Assembly: GCA_022225965.2 (NCBI GenBank)
Contig: JAKJXP020000088.1
Span: 124,001 to 188,000, forward strand
Length of the DNA: 64,000 nt
Direction of reading: 5' to 3'
DNA from: Diatrype stigma
Taxonomy: Eukaryota; Ascomycota; Sordariomycetes; Xylariales; Diatrypaceae
The translations under genes and the position numbers were made by a program. The notes under the pieces were generated by a model. The model was not told the origin of the DNA, made no database searches, and saw only the letters and a list, made by a program, of their open reading frames with translations. Of this stretch, positions 48,601-60,417 are shown piece by piece; within the stretch, counting starts at the first letter, position 1; every line of letters begins with the position of its first letter.

Positions 48601-50843
48601 TCGGATATTTTGTTTCATTGCCTACCTTCAACAGGCAAGTTTGGGTCGATAACGACACCTATATCAGAGCACTACTATGAGCTAGGCCGCCACATGGCAA
48701 GGCGTAAAAGTGCCGAGCTTGGGATGTTTTAGTAGCATCGGGGTATTTAGTGCGTGGCTTTTGAGTTTCCGAATCTGATGGTCGTCTTGAGCTTGTGTCA
48801 AATAGTCTCACTGGTCGTATACGGAATAGAGAGATAGTTGTTTGATAGTCAAACGTGAAGCAGAATCGAGTAAATCGGTGAGCAATTATTTCTTGCTGAC
48901 TAGCCCGCCCAGGTAAAAACGCTTCGCCCCAGGTTTAATTTAGACCATAAGGAAGTGCCCCTGGCTATAGGAGCATCTCGACTAAGTCAGATTTTTTCGC
49001 GTTCTGCCACGTCCATGATTCGCTCCAGCTTTCAGGGGGTGGGAAACGAGACAAGGCGCGTTTCTCCGGGCCACAAGGACGAGGAAAGAAACATCACGCG
49101 ACAAGAGCACTCCACGGAGGGTCCATCCTCGCTGCTATCCTCGCGAAGATCCGGCCACGGGCCCGAAGCGAGGCAAGATGTGCGATCATGGCCCAACCGT
49201 GTCAGACATACGGCGGGGTATGATCATAAGCGACCGCCAATATCACACATCTGATCTGATTTCTATCTATTGGAGACCCAGAGGTTCGCAAAGGCGGTTG
49301 CGGTTAGACCTAAACAACCTAATTCGGAAGATGCCAAGTCTGTCGACCGCCCGCACAGTTGGGGTCCGGGGGTCTACATAACTAAGGAATCGATAGTTGG
49401 TGGATATCCCGCCCGGTGAATAATAGTAACCAAACAATGGTAACCAAAGTACGAAATAGTGAGGCTGTTGCTTACCTACCTAGGTAGACAAGGTAGATAG
49501 ATAGATATGGCAAGTCCAGCCTCTGGTGCGGTGGCTGGAAAAACCCTGTCTCAGGAGAGTAAAAACCGTCTCCTTACTCCTTACTATATGAGGTGAAGTT
49601 GTTACCAAGATGTCTCGAGTCGTATCGTGGAGGTAAGAGAAACCGAATTCAAGGTGTCCCAAAAGTCGCACTGCCTTAGGCCCTCCAAGCCCTTAGCCTG
49701 GCAGCCCCGGCTAGGGTGTATGTAGTTAGCTGCCTGGGCATTGTACATACATACTAGGGCTAGGTGTAGTTAGTGTTTCCGCTGATGTGGTTTGCCGCAC
49801 TTGACTGTCACATCCCTGCATACGACTTCGCGCGGACGCGGACTCTGTTTCTTGTTTCTTACCTCCGGCCGCTCGCCTGCATTGGGCGGCAACATAACGT
49901 GGTTGGCACTTCCCGCTCACTGTATTGCCTAGTGTTCATGTTCAATGTTCATTGTTCGTGCTCCTCGTCAGTCCCTAACTACTGTAACTCCATGTTGTTA
50001 CGAACCAGTCCCTAGCCAAGCGGTTCGATGGCAGGCTAGGTAGGCCTAGGTGTTATATGATCTGCTCAACCCGCATTTGTGCACCTTTGCCCCTCATCCC
50101 TAATGCTTCGTCCTATAACCTAGCCGGCTATGGTGAGACGTCACTGAAGGATTCCCGGGTCAGGGCTACAAAAGTACATACTATGCTGATATGTATGTAA
50201 GTGGGAGGCGCCCTAGGACGAAATCGCTCAGGCCTCTTCCAGGTTCTCTTGTCCGTTAGCTAATCCGTCTTTAGTTCTACACACACTGCCACGGTGTTTC
50301 AATTTTCTCTTCTTTCCTTTCCTTCCAGATATTTGTAATTGATCTAAATACACGTCAGATCCGCCTCTAAGGAGGTCATTTAAGATCCTTTTCTTGGTTT
50401 TGCATTTTGCATTTTTCATCCGGTTTGACGAGCTCTGACGAGATCTGTGTCGTGTCTTCGTTCAGGCTACGTTCCACGAACGGCGGTTGTCTGAAACCGT
50501 TGGATTGCGGCGGGACCTCGCGCAACAGGGACATCCATTTCGTATCTCCGCAGGAGTTCCCAGCTTTATAGTCTCCATCGGATGTTTCCCACGCTACATT
50601 GCGCTTGTTAGACCCTAGTTGCAACTTGTGTCGCCTGTTGGTTGAGGCTTGGAATTTGCGTGTTGTTGCCAGTCCCCATCACATTCGCTTCCGGCGATCG
50701 CATCACATGCTACGCTATCTAATTCTAGCGCCATTATTTGAAGATATACCCGCCCCATTCGATTGGACCGGTGCTTAAGAGACTGTTACTATCACTGCTG
50801 CCGAGGCTTGTTTGTGCGAACTGAATGTTCAAGATATAACGCG

Positions 50844-53447
50844 ATGGCAGAGACAGAGGGTCTAAGAGACGCTTCTTTGAAGGCTTTACAATCGCGACAG
50901 GACAGCATTCGACGAGCACGACCGCCGGATGTCAATGCCTTGAAACAGGATGAGAACAGGGTCCCATTGCGGGAGGATAGGATGGCGAAACGGGATTCTA
51001 AATTGAACTTGCGAGGTTTATTTGGGAGGTCGAAGCTGAACAAAACTATTAGAGAGACCGAAAGTTCGACATCTTTACGCGAGCAAGCCCGCTCAGGAAA
51101 ACGGGTTTCTCTGGCGGAGATCGGCAAGTGGCCGCATTCCCCTCATGGCCCTCGACCAGATCTCTCCCTCGCTACTCCGCCCTCGACTGCTTCGAGCTCG
51201 TCACCAGCTTCTCCAAGGCAGCTACAACGGCCACCCGGACTCCTTGGTCACGCTGAACCCGACGCCCAGCAGGTCCCGCGTGGCTCGACGGCAATACCGC
51301 TATTTCAGGCTTACCCCCAAGCAATCAGGCACGGCACATTGCCTTGTTGCACAACGCCCGTTGAAAGCCTCCTTCGGCTCCATGCCACGAAAGGTGGTTT
51401 GTCCCATAAAGTCGAGTCGTCGCAAAGCTCTTCCACGCTAGAGTCGGTTGAAGAGTCTCCCTCAGAAAAGAGGAACGAAGGAGTCAAGAGAAGAACGAGG
51501 GGTTCTCTGGAATGGAAGAATAAGTTATACGTCCTGGTCACCTCGGGCTATTTGCTTCAATATGCAGCCGAGGGAGCTTTTAACCGGCTACCAGAAAAGG
51601 CATTGCAACTCACCAAGGATTCGGCGGTATTCGCCAGCGATCTGCTCCCCGGCAGGCACTTTGTTCTGCAGGTTGCCTCGTCCATGGATCCCAATGGAAA
51701 CCCTACTTCGGAAGCGAAGTCTAGAATGTCACATTTGGCATTTAGGAGTAATTTGAGGCGACAAGCTGCTAATTTTCTGCTAATTTTCGAGACCCCGGAA
51801 AACATGGATGCCTGGCTCGCCACTTTGCGAAAGGCAATCCAGTCTCTAGGTGGCAAGAAGAAGCTTTCTGAGACCGGCAAGGTGGACGCTGAAGATGACA
51901 GCGCCGAGTCGAAGCTGAGGGAAAATCGCCGGACACTCGTCGTTCGAGATCCCAAACGATTTTCTCAAATCCTCCCAGGAGAGCCCTCCGTAACTCCAGA
52001 AACTTCACCCATCGACGCCCCCGATGTTGGGATGGGCGGCCCAGTATCTCATCAAGGACACGATACCACACAAGACGATGTTTCTAGTGGATTGAGTATA
52101 AACTCTTCTGATGGCAAGCAGCTCGATAGTCTCCGGAATAGCAACCACCGATTGTCTATGATGTCTGCCGGACAAAGGACTATGTTCACGTCTTCAGAAT
52201 CTTCCCCGGCAAGCTCGCCAACTCGAGCAAGCTTCTCAAGCAACAGAGATGATCATGCGGGCCACGAACCTAAGTCCAGCTTATCTAGCCTGTCGGAAGT
52301 TAGGCTGCGCCCGAATGCCTCGGCGATTCTGAATAGGAGACAATCGATGCAGACTATGATACCAACTTTCGATGGCAGTTACAACGCGACAATTCGGCCA
52401 CAGTCAAGCCTATCAACCATTACAGATACATCCAACCAGGGTAGTGAACAGTATGCTGTGCCCAGTTCACCACCAGCTGTCCCAAATTTCAGCGTGCCTC
52501 AGGGATCCAATAGACGCTTTTCGACAGCTGCGTCTCCCCCTCGAGAGACTACACCTAAACGAGAAGTCCACTCAAAGTACTTGCGACGGTCCCCGCCTCC
52601 AGTATTGGGTATTTCCCGACCTTTATCTATCGTGGTAGATCAGTCGCCTATAGTTTCGCATACATCAAATCCACACATGAAGTACCCAAGTCCAAGCCGC
52701 GAATATTCTCCGGGGCTCCCTCCTATCCAATCCGGTATTGCTTCGCCTCGGGTACGAGACTCCCCAAGGTCGACGCCACGGCAGCATCTACAGAACCGCC
52801 CCATACGATCTAGCCTTCTATCCCCAACAACGAGCAACGGTAGTAGCCCAAGAAAATACTCAAGCACTGGCAACCTACGAGATAATGGGAAACAGCTGCC
52901 ACTATCACAAGTAGAGATGAGCGCAATGGCTCTGTCACAAGTTACCTCTTCTCAAGCCGAGGTAAAGACAAAAGAAGTGCCAGATGCACAACAGCGTATC
53001 CCCTCATCCTATAGTTTTAGGTCTAGGGCGTCGTCGTCTATGGGGGACTATGCGCCAATGCGAAGCCCTTCTGGGATCACAAGTCCTAAATATCGAAGTA
53101 AACGAGCATCTTTTGTCGCAGAAAAGCCCTCATTCCAATATTCACTGAACCCTTACGTTGCGAACCCAGTCTGCAATACACCTTTGAGGGAAGAGCCAGA
53201 CGTCGCCAGTCCGCAAAGGGGGTCGCGACAACGTACAATCTCGCCCATCAGAATTTCACGTGTTTCCTCCCCGAGACAACATGCAGGGGTAGATCTGCAT
53301 GCGAGGGCTCTGTCGCCAAGTAAAAGCATGCCTCATCTCGAAGGACCGCCCCCATTACCTCCCCCGAACCGCGCTCTTCCAGCCATCCCCACGAAAAGCC
53401 AAACGGAAATATCGGTTGGCACTTCGACTAGAGTCTTCAGAGTGTGA
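50844..53447 (+). CDS. PH-domain protein of unknown function
   Basis: Single exon of 867 residues. A pleckstrin-homology domain, a fold that binds phosphoinositides or proteins at membranes, lies at about residues 214-336: it opens RRTRGSLEWKNKLYVLVTSG, continues with LLPGRHFVLQVASS and closes with the helix ENMDAWLATLRKAIQ, which has the conserved Trp. Before it, RDSKLNLRGLFGRSKLNKT and GKRVSLAEIGKW look like conserved short motifs, and GLLGHAEPDAQQVPRGSTAI is followed by a probable helix. The C-terminal 500 residues are disordered and rich in Ser, Pro and Arg with many SPR and SPK sites, as in targets of proline-directed kinases. The ATG at 50844 starts MAETEGLRDASLKALQ; upstream codons in frame lack an ATG. 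A cortical or polarity role is only a guess. Confidence 0.88.
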   Translation: MAETEGLRDASLKALQSRQDSIRRARPPDVNALKQDENRVPLREDRMAKRDSKLNLRGLFGRSKLNKTIRETESSTSLREQARSGKRVSLAEIGKWPHSPHGPRPDLSLATPPSTASSSSPASPRQLQRPPGLLGHAEPDAQQVPRGSTAIPLFQAYPQAIRHGTLPCCTTPVESLLRLHATKGGLSHKVESSQSSSTLESVEESPSEKRNEGVKRRTRGSLEWKNKLYVLVTSGYLLQYAAEGAFNRLPEKALQLTKDSAVFASDLLPGRHFVLQVASSMDPNGNPTSEAKSRMSHLAFRSNLRRQAANFLLIFETPENMDAWLATLRKAIQSLGGKKKLSETGKVDAEDDSAESKLRENRRTLVVRDPKRFSQILPGEPSVTPETSPIDAPDVGMGGPVSHQGHDTTQDDVSSGLSINSSDGKQLDSLRNSNHRLSMMSAGQRTMFTSSESSPASSPTRASFSSNRDDHAGHEPKSSLSSLSEVRLRPNASAILNRRQSMQTMIPTFDGSYNATIRPQSSLSTITDTSNQGSEQYAVPSSPPAVPNFSVPQGSNRRFSTAASPPRETTPKREVHSKYLRRSPPPVLGISRPLSIVVDQSPIVSHTSNPHMKYPSPSREYSPGLPPIQSGIASPRVRDSPRSTPRQHLQNRPIRSSLLSPTTSNGSSPRKYSSTGNLRDNGKQLPLSQVEMSAMALSQVTSSQAEVKTKEVPDAQQRIPSSYSFRSRASSSMGDYAPMRSPSGITSPKYRSKRASFVAEKPSFQYSLNPYVANPVCNTPLREEPDVASPQRGSRQRTISPIRISRVSSPRQHAGVDLHARALSPSKSMPHLEGPPPLPPPNRALPAIPTKSQTEISVGTSTRVFRV

Positions 53448-54746
53448 TGGACCCATAATGTGCAGTAGCGGGTGGTTTACTATGCCCTCGCTTCTTTAAA
53501 GCCGGCCTCCTAAGTCTTGGAGGTCGGCATGACCTGTTACGAGTTTGGTTCATATCCTTTCCTGTTCTTTGTACAGAAGGCGTTGTTTTGTATAGTATAG
53601 CCATAGCGGCGGTTGTGGATTGAGTTGCTGACTATCACAATGTTTCTGCTGTTTTCCGGGATATGACATACCATGACGGCGGGCATGAGACATTAACGAA
53701 TTGTATTAGGGTATCATTTTATATTGTCCTATATTACGAAAAAAAGCCAACAATGGCATGAATGAGCAGGGATGGTTTCTATAAGTGGTTCAAGGCAGGA
53801 CAGAGGTTGTAATATCTGAGGCGAATATAGTTCCGAGGAAAATAAAAAAAAGTCATAACTAGCATATGAAAAGGTCCAAGTAGACGACCATCACCATTGC
53901 GCTTGAGGGCTGGCTTCCTGACTAATTAACTATATCTGCTATTGTTTACCTAGCCGTCTCCTCCATTAGACTACAATAGTAGCAGCTGACTTCACTCACG
54001 TCACACTGTATCATACAACAACATGGACATTATGGTTGAAGATTCATATTAGGGGCAAATGACAGAGAGTAAATAGCATAAAAGCAACTATAATAAACAA
54101 CTACCCTTGAACCTCTACCTAAGAACAATGATCATGAAGAGCCTCGGCATCAGATACTGAGTACTTGAGTAAGTATCAACCTTGGAACCTAGTAGTTAAT
54201 GTTCTTGTATTATCGAGTGTTCCTGTGATACACCTACCATACCTAGGTATGATCATGGGTGAATGCTGGTGAGCTGTGACCCACTAAAAGTCCGCTATAG
54301 GTGCTGGAGTCTCGAAACCCGATTGGTCGAACAAGACTCCCGCCAGCTTGGCCTACCTACATACAGCTAAGGCACAGTTACCTCATCTCACTTCCATTGG
54401 AGTGCAACATTCGAGTTCAGGAGCTCCAAGCAACATCCCAAGCAACCCCGGACGGCGCTGAGAACGGCATCATACATCTACCTCAGTACCTACTTTACTT
54501 CTACCTGCCTAGCAGCATAGGTAGCTTTATCGGGGACCACCACCGTTTACCTACGTAAAAGCCTAGCCCGGCGTCCTGGCTTCCCTGTCCGCCTGAACCT
54601 CAAGAAACACCGTATCACCGAAACATCGAAGCCGTCAATTGACCTGCCTTGGTTTACCAAACACTCGAACTCGAACCTAGAGCACCTAGCCCGTGGCCTT
54701 CTGTACCTCCTCCCTGCGACCGCTTCTCTCGATCACCATCACTACC
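53448..54746. other. Spacer, nothing recognised
   Basis: Between the PH-domain gene and VMA13. Normal composition, with a TACCTAGGTATG palindrome near 54239. An 85-residue frame at 54301-54558 has no coding character that I can defend. Confidence 0.5.
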
Positions 54747-56345
54747 ATGTCGCTCGACCCTCCACCCTACCTCGGTTCCCTGCAGAACAACATCCGCCAG
54801 CGACCAATTCCCTGGGATGGCGCAGCTAGAGCAGGCACCATCACAGAAGCGCAGCTGACCAAGATTCGAGCCGTCGACAAGGTTAGGAAGGAGCAGAGGA
54901 AGCAGGTCGTCGAGGGCGATCTAGATGGCTACCGGATACTGTTCGTTGGCGAGCCGGGCACCCCCGGCGTGCTCGAGTCGGCGAGCAGGCGTTCCGATGT
55001 CATACAGTACATCCTGGTCCTGCTGAGCGACCTCCTCGAAAGTGTGTAGACCTATCTCCCGCGTCTTGCTGTTGTTTTCCCTTTTCTGTTGTTCCCCGCG
55101 GCGCCCCCTCTCCGTTGCTTACTATCTTTGGACTACTATAGGCGTGCCGGCTCTCGCCAAGGCCATCCTGAAGGGCCCCGACCCATATCAACACTTCCTA
55201 CCTCTGCTGGCGCACACGAACAATGCGGAAGATCCCATCCCCTTGCTCACCTCGACCGTGCTCGCGCAGCTCATGGCCAACTCGCGGGACGAGTCCGAGT
55301 CGACCCAGCACGCGCTCCCCCTGGTCCTGAGCTACCTCTGCGGCCTAGCTAAGAACTCGAACGACGCGGGGCAGCAGGACATCGCCGTCTCGGAGTACTC
55401 GTCGCTCCTGTACGGCCAGTCGTCGAGACAGCTGTTCTGGAAGCAGAGGAGCGAGACCGTGGCGCCTTTGATCGACATCCTTAGGAAAGCCGCAGGCGTG
55501 GGCGAAGAGTCGTCGGCCAGCTTGTGGAGCGGCAATACCACCGTTAGAAGCGGTGGATTTGAGGGTCTCAGTGGCGGGGTCGGCTTGCAGCTTCTATATC
55601 ACGTCTTGCTGGTCTTATGGCAGCTGAGCTTCGAGGCAGAAGAGATCGGCGATGAGTTGGACGAGTATGACGTCCTCTTCTATATTTACACATACGACAG
55701 TTTACTGTTCACAGCTAACCTCTTTGTAGTGAGTACGATATAGTTCTTCTTTACACGCAACTCTTGCGCCTATCCCCCAAGGAGAAAACCACGCGGCTCC
55801 TGTTATCGACGCTGTACAACCTCCTCGACGCCAACCCGTCCAGCCTCCTCCCGACCGCCGTCCTGGCTAGGCTCCCGGCGGTGCTCCAGAACGTCAGCGG
55901 CCGGCACCTGACGGACCCGGACCTGTTGGAGGACCTGGACCGGCTCAAGGAGGCGCTGGAGGAGTACACCAAGACGAAGACGACGTTCGACGAGTACGTG
56001 GCCGAGGTCTCGTCGGGCCACCTGCGGTGGTCCCCCCCGCACCGGCACCAGACCTTCTGGGCCGAGAACGCGCGCCGGATCCTGGACCACGAGGCGGGCG
56101 AGGTGCCCCGGGCCCTGGCCGAGATCATGAAGAAGCCCTGGGACGGCGACAAGGCCGTCCTGGCCATCGCCTGCAACGACGTCGGCTGCCTCGTGCGCGA
56201 GGTGCCCGAGAGGCGCTACCAGCTCGAGAAGCTCGGGCTCAAGACCCGCATCATGGAGCTCATGCAGGACCCCGACGAGAACGTCCGCTGGGAGAGCCTG
56301 CGCGCCCTCGGGGGGTGGCTGAAGTATAGCTTTGAGAACAACTGA
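54747..56345 (+). CDS. VMA13: V-type proton ATPase subunit H (VMA13)
   Basis: Regulatory subunit of the V1 sector of the vacuolar proton pump; it activates ATP hydrolysis in the assembled enzyme and inhibits free V1. Three exons: 54747-55041, 55142-55664 and 55730-56345, giving 477 residues, close to the usual 450-480. Introns are 100 and 65 nt; the second has CAGCTAACC and TTTGTAG. The N-terminus MSLDPPPYLGSLQNNIRQRP, then IPWDGAARAGTI, matches fungal family members. Armadillo-like helices fill the middle. The C-terminal domain shows the conserved WSPPHRHQTFWAENARRI, the DVGCLVREVP segment and KTRIMELMQDPDENVRWESL with a final AL.A helix. Both splice joins sit in conserved sequence (DLLES-VPALAKA and LDDEYDIVLLYTQLL), which supports the model. 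It lies in a stretch of independent plus-strand genes. Confidence 0.93.
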
Positions 56346-57755
56346 AATGCGAAAGCGGAACAAAGTGGATCTGCCTGTAGTGGCTCTTGAGTATGGGTTT
56401 CAAGTGATGGCGGGGACGAACGAGAAGGAGAAGGAGGTGGAGGTGGAGGTGGGAGGGGGGTTCGTTGTATGTTCCCGTGTTGCCTGCCCCCTGAGCTGAG
56501 CGGCTGGCTCGTCGCTGTTTTGTCTTTCACCTCAGGCCTGCCTGCTTGCTGCATTTCGGTGCATGTAGACAGAGTCATACCGAAATACATACATACATAA
56601 ATAGTGTTAAAGCGTATATCTATCTATTCGTCGGCGGTAAGATAGACTTGTGTGATCAATTGATATTGTTAAGACTTAAGACCGGCCAAGCCTGGAGCTT
56701 TCATTGCTTCTACTCTTGCTTCCCGCTGATCAGATAGCAGCTCACTCCAGTAAAGAAAGGCTCATGTACGTTCACTATATATTTCACTGCCTGTCTGTTG
56801 TCCCTATGTAGTCGTGCTCATCAATAAATTAACGATGTAGTTTGAGAGTATATCATTGCTCACATGACCGACTTGATCGCTATTCTCCCATCCGTACTCG
56901 CATAGCAGCTATCGTTCCCTACTTCAGCTAAGGATAGACATCGCCTGCATCTGCGGCACTCGCTCGGGCTCTCGGCTTGTGACGGTATACACTGAGGTCC
57001 CTAACCAATTACCCCATAGTCTAGACTAGTACATATCAAGTACCTACCGACTTGTGATAGCCCAGGAGTCAGGTGAACAGGTTCCTTGACACTTCGTACC
57101 CGGATGAGGCCCATTTACCAACAGCTGTTACCGATGTAACATGCAGTATTTGAATCGGTCAAGGCTAAACTAATCCACTGACTGGTCTCAGCATGTCAGC
57201 CAACAGTTGGATCTACCATTACGTGTTACCTATCATGTAACCTGTGGTCCTATCATGTATGATACGGCTTGCGTCGTAGCTTATAGCTTAGCCCGCTTAG
57301 TTAGAAGCTACCCCGCCTTACTATAACATTAGGCCTCATAAGCGTCACCGCCCCGGGCCCCGGGTATAGTTTAGGTATCTTAGTCTGATAGCTATACTAC
57401 CAACTATACTACGTAGTAGGTGGGCTATAGATAGCTAGGTACTTATAGGTAAGTATACCTGGGTAGTCAAGGCATGGAGTAATCGAGCGCGAACACTTGC
57501 CGCGATTGCTGCTATTGCCGACACCTACCGACCGCCGAACCGGAGAGAGGGAGAGAACGACTTCGAGGGAGTAACACGTAAGCATCGTGGCAGTCCTGTT
57601 TTGTTCTAACTGCTTTTACATAAGACTCCTCCTTTCTATTGATTATTGACTGGTTGGGCATTCTCATAGCAGCAGCCATTGATCATTGATCACTGTGAAA
57701 TTGGAGCTACCGACTCTGCCAGGAACGCAGCCTGTAGGATTGACCGCGTATCACC
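56346..57755. other. Spacer, nothing recognised
   Basis: Between VMA13 and the methylmalonate-semialdehyde dehydrogenase gene. It has a GGAGGT/GAGGTGGAGGTGG purine run near 56430-56460 and CTACGTAGTAGG-type palindromes near 57410. No gene is supported. Confidence 0.5.
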
Positions 57756-59708
57756 ATGCATCGTCTTTCACGAACAAGAGGCGTTGCCTCTAACGCCGGC
57801 CGTGTCTCAGCATGCCGGCAGCTATCCTCCACCCCTTTTCCCAGGATGGCCGTCGCTGCTGCATCAAAGAGAGCAGCGGTGGCGAGGCCGCTAGCTGCTG
57901 CTACCGCCCAGCAACTCCGCCCTATGAGCAGTAGCAGCAGTGGTAGCGCCGCCGCCGCCGCTTCTATCACCCTCGACTCGACGGCGACCAGCTACCCGAA
58001 AACGCACGCGAAGATCGCGGCGCCGCGGGACACGCCGTACTTCCTGGACAACGCGTTCCGGGCGAGCGAGGGGACGGAGTTCATCCCGCTGCACGACCCG
58101 GCGACGGGCCACCTGGTGACGCGGGTGCCGCAGATGACGGACGCGGAGCTGGCGGCGGCCGTGGCGAGCGCCCAGCGCGCCTTCCCGGCCTGGCGCGCCA
58201 CCAGCGTGCTCGCCCGCCAGCAGGTCATGTTCCGCTTCGTGGCCCTGATCCGCGAGCACTGGGACCGCCTGGCCGCCAGCATCACGCTCGAGCAGGGCAA
58301 GACCTTCGCCGACGCCAAGGGCGACGTCCTGCGCGGCCTCCAGGTCGCCGAGGCCGCCTGCGCCGCCCCCGAGCTGCTCAAGGGCGAGGTGCTCGAGGTC
58401 GCTAAGGACATGGAGACCCGCACGTACCGCGAGCCCCTCGGCGTCACGGCGGCTATTTGCCCTTTTAGTGAGTTTATCTCTCTCTCTCTATCTTCGAATC
58501 TCCTCCCCTCTTGCATCCTCGCAAGCAAGCGATTTGTTTTCAAACGACTCTACATACCTACACAAAAACAAGAGCACCCCCCCCCTCTTTTCCGTCAAGG
58601 TGTCGTCACGCTAACGGGGCGGCCCCATCTTTCTTCGTGATGCTGTGATGTAGACTTCCCCGCCATGATTCCCCTCTGGTGCATCCCGATCGCTACCGTC
58701 ACCGGCAACACGCTGGTGCTCAAGCCGTCGGAGCGGGACCCGGGCGCGGCCATGATCCTGGTGGAGCTGGCCAAGCAGGCCGGGTTCCCCGACGGCGTGG
58801 TCAATGTGGTGCACGGCGCGCACCGCACGGTCGACTTCCTGCTCGACGCGCCCGAGGTGAAGGCCGTCAGCTTCGTCGGCGGCAACAAGGCCGGCGAGTA
58901 CATCTACAACCGGGCGTCGGCCAACGGCAAGCGCGTGCAGGCCAACCTCGGGGCCAAGAACCACGCGGCCGTGCTGCCCGACTGCGACAAGAACCAGTTC
59001 CTCAACGCCGTGGTGGGCGCGGCCTTCGGCGCCGCCGGCCAGCGCTGCATGGCGCTCAGCACGCTCGTCATGGTCGGCGAGACGCGCGACTGGCTGCCGG
59101 AGCTGGCCGAGCGCGCGAAAGCCCTGCAGGTCAACGGCGGCTTCGAGCCGGGCGCCGACCTGGGGCCCGTCATCTCCCCCCAGAGCAAGGCGCGGATCGA
59201 GGGCCTGATCGCGAGCGCCGAGGCCGAGGGCGCGCGCATCCTGCTGGACGGGCGCGGCTTCGCGCCGGCCCAGTACCCGGGCGGCAACTGGGTGGCGCCG
59301 ACCATCATCGCCGACGTGACGCCGGACATGACGTGCTACCGCGAGGAGGTGTTCGGCCCCGTGCTGGTGTGCCTCAACGCGGCGACGCTGGACGAGGCGG
59401 TGGCGCTGATCAACCGGAACGAGTACGGCAACGGCACGGCCGTCTTCACGCGGTCCGGGTCGGCGGCGGCGGCGTTCCGCCGCGGCGTCGAGGCCGGCCA
59501 GGTCGGCATCAACGTCCCCATCCCCGTGCCCCTGCCCATGTTCTCCTTCACGGGCAACAAGCGGAGCGTCGCCGGCGGCGGCGCCAACACCTTCTACGGC
59601 CGCCCCGGCATCAACTTCTACACCCAGCTCAAGACCGTCACGGCCCTGTGGTCGGGCGCCGACGTCGTCTCCAATAAGGCCGACGTGGCTATGCCTACGC
59701 ACAATTGA
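57756..59708 (+). CDS. Methylmalonate-semialdehyde dehydrogenase, mitochondrial
   Basis: CoA-acylating aldehyde dehydrogenase of valine and pyrimidine breakdown; it turns methylmalonate or malonate semialdehyde into propionyl-CoA or acetyl-CoA in mitochondria. Two exons: 57756-58467 and 58654-59708, giving 588 residues. The 186-nt intron is the longest found here; the join restores AICPFNFPAMIPLW, a family signature. A presequence of about 70 residues rich in Arg, Ser and Ala precedes the mature part. Other marks are LEQGKTFADAKGDVLRGLQV, VLKPSERDPGAAMILVELAK, VSFVGGNKAGEYIY, the NLGAKNHAAVLPD stretch and GQRCMALS with catalytic Cys at residue 369. The C-terminus has PMFSFTGNKRS and GINFYTQLKTVTALW, both typical. 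Third-position GC is near saturation, causing long antisense frames. Confidence 0.95.
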
Positions 59709-60417
59709 TGGCGGGGTGAAGGGGTAGGGTGATTTGAGAAGAGGCGAGGAAGAAATGAGGAATTGAGCACTCGCTGTAACCATGTAGATAACGATATTAC
59801 GACTGCACTGCACTTAAGTAAAGCTTGCATATTCAGAATTACCTAGGTGTACCTAAGAAGACCCTTGTGTGCTGTTGCTGCACCTTTCGTCGGGTTCCAT
59901 TGGTGGTTTGGACTTATTTATATATGCATACATAATGTGGCCATGGGTTGCCAGAAGTGCAGCTTTACTTAGGCATATGATTCACTGTAGGGTATACGCG
60001 GTTCAGCCTCGGGAAGTCAAATGCAGTGTAACTCAAATGGAGAGATTGCTAGGAGCAGCTGAGACTGAGGCATGCATTTGCAACACGATAATTGCACCTG
60101 CTTATTTGCCTATGGATTACATACCTGCAAGCGTACTGGTCGACTTAGTTAAAAGAGGTGCTGACAGGGCGGACTTTTCCGTAATAGGCGATCTGCGTAT
60201 ATGTAAGTCAACTTCCAACTTCTAAATGACGTTGCTTAACTCTACCTTTACAACTATTCTACCGCGCCTCTCATCCATCAAGCTCCAACTCTGCAATAAA
60301 CATCCCTCTCAAGGACTTCCGAACAAATAAATATAAGGTCTCATCAACACCATTACTTCCAAGATTGGCTGGCTAGTTGGACAACCACCATTTATTTGAG
60401 TAGGTTGGTAGGTGGGT
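59709..60417. other. Spacer, nothing recognised
   Basis: Between the dehydrogenase and the F-box gene. It includes an ACCTAGGTGTACCTAAG motif near 59842. A 118-residue frame at 59869-60225 shows no motif and is not called. Confidence 0.5.

Larger units (their letters stand above)
43993..50843. other. Gene-poor region of normal composition
   Basis: A 6.8-kb stretch without a convincing protein gene. Open frames are short, do not join across plausible introns and show no recognised motif. It contains a tRNA-derived element at 45158-45372, a 34-nt hairpin (13-nt arms) at 45572-45605 and CCTAGGTA palindromes near 49475. The last several hundred bases should hold the promoter of the PH-domain gene. 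Base composition returns to normal right after the LTR. Confidence 0.55.

Noticed and set aside
48955..49254. 99-residue frame in the gene-poor region
   Set aside because: No motif, no joinable exons and no support from neighbours.
50228..50624. Small minus-strand frames upstream of the PH-domain gene
   Set aside because: They lie in the probable 5' region of that gene and show no conserved feature.
58611..59813. 400-residue open frame on the minus strand
   Set aside because: Antisense shadow of methylmalonate-semialdehyde dehydrogenase, for the same compositional reason.
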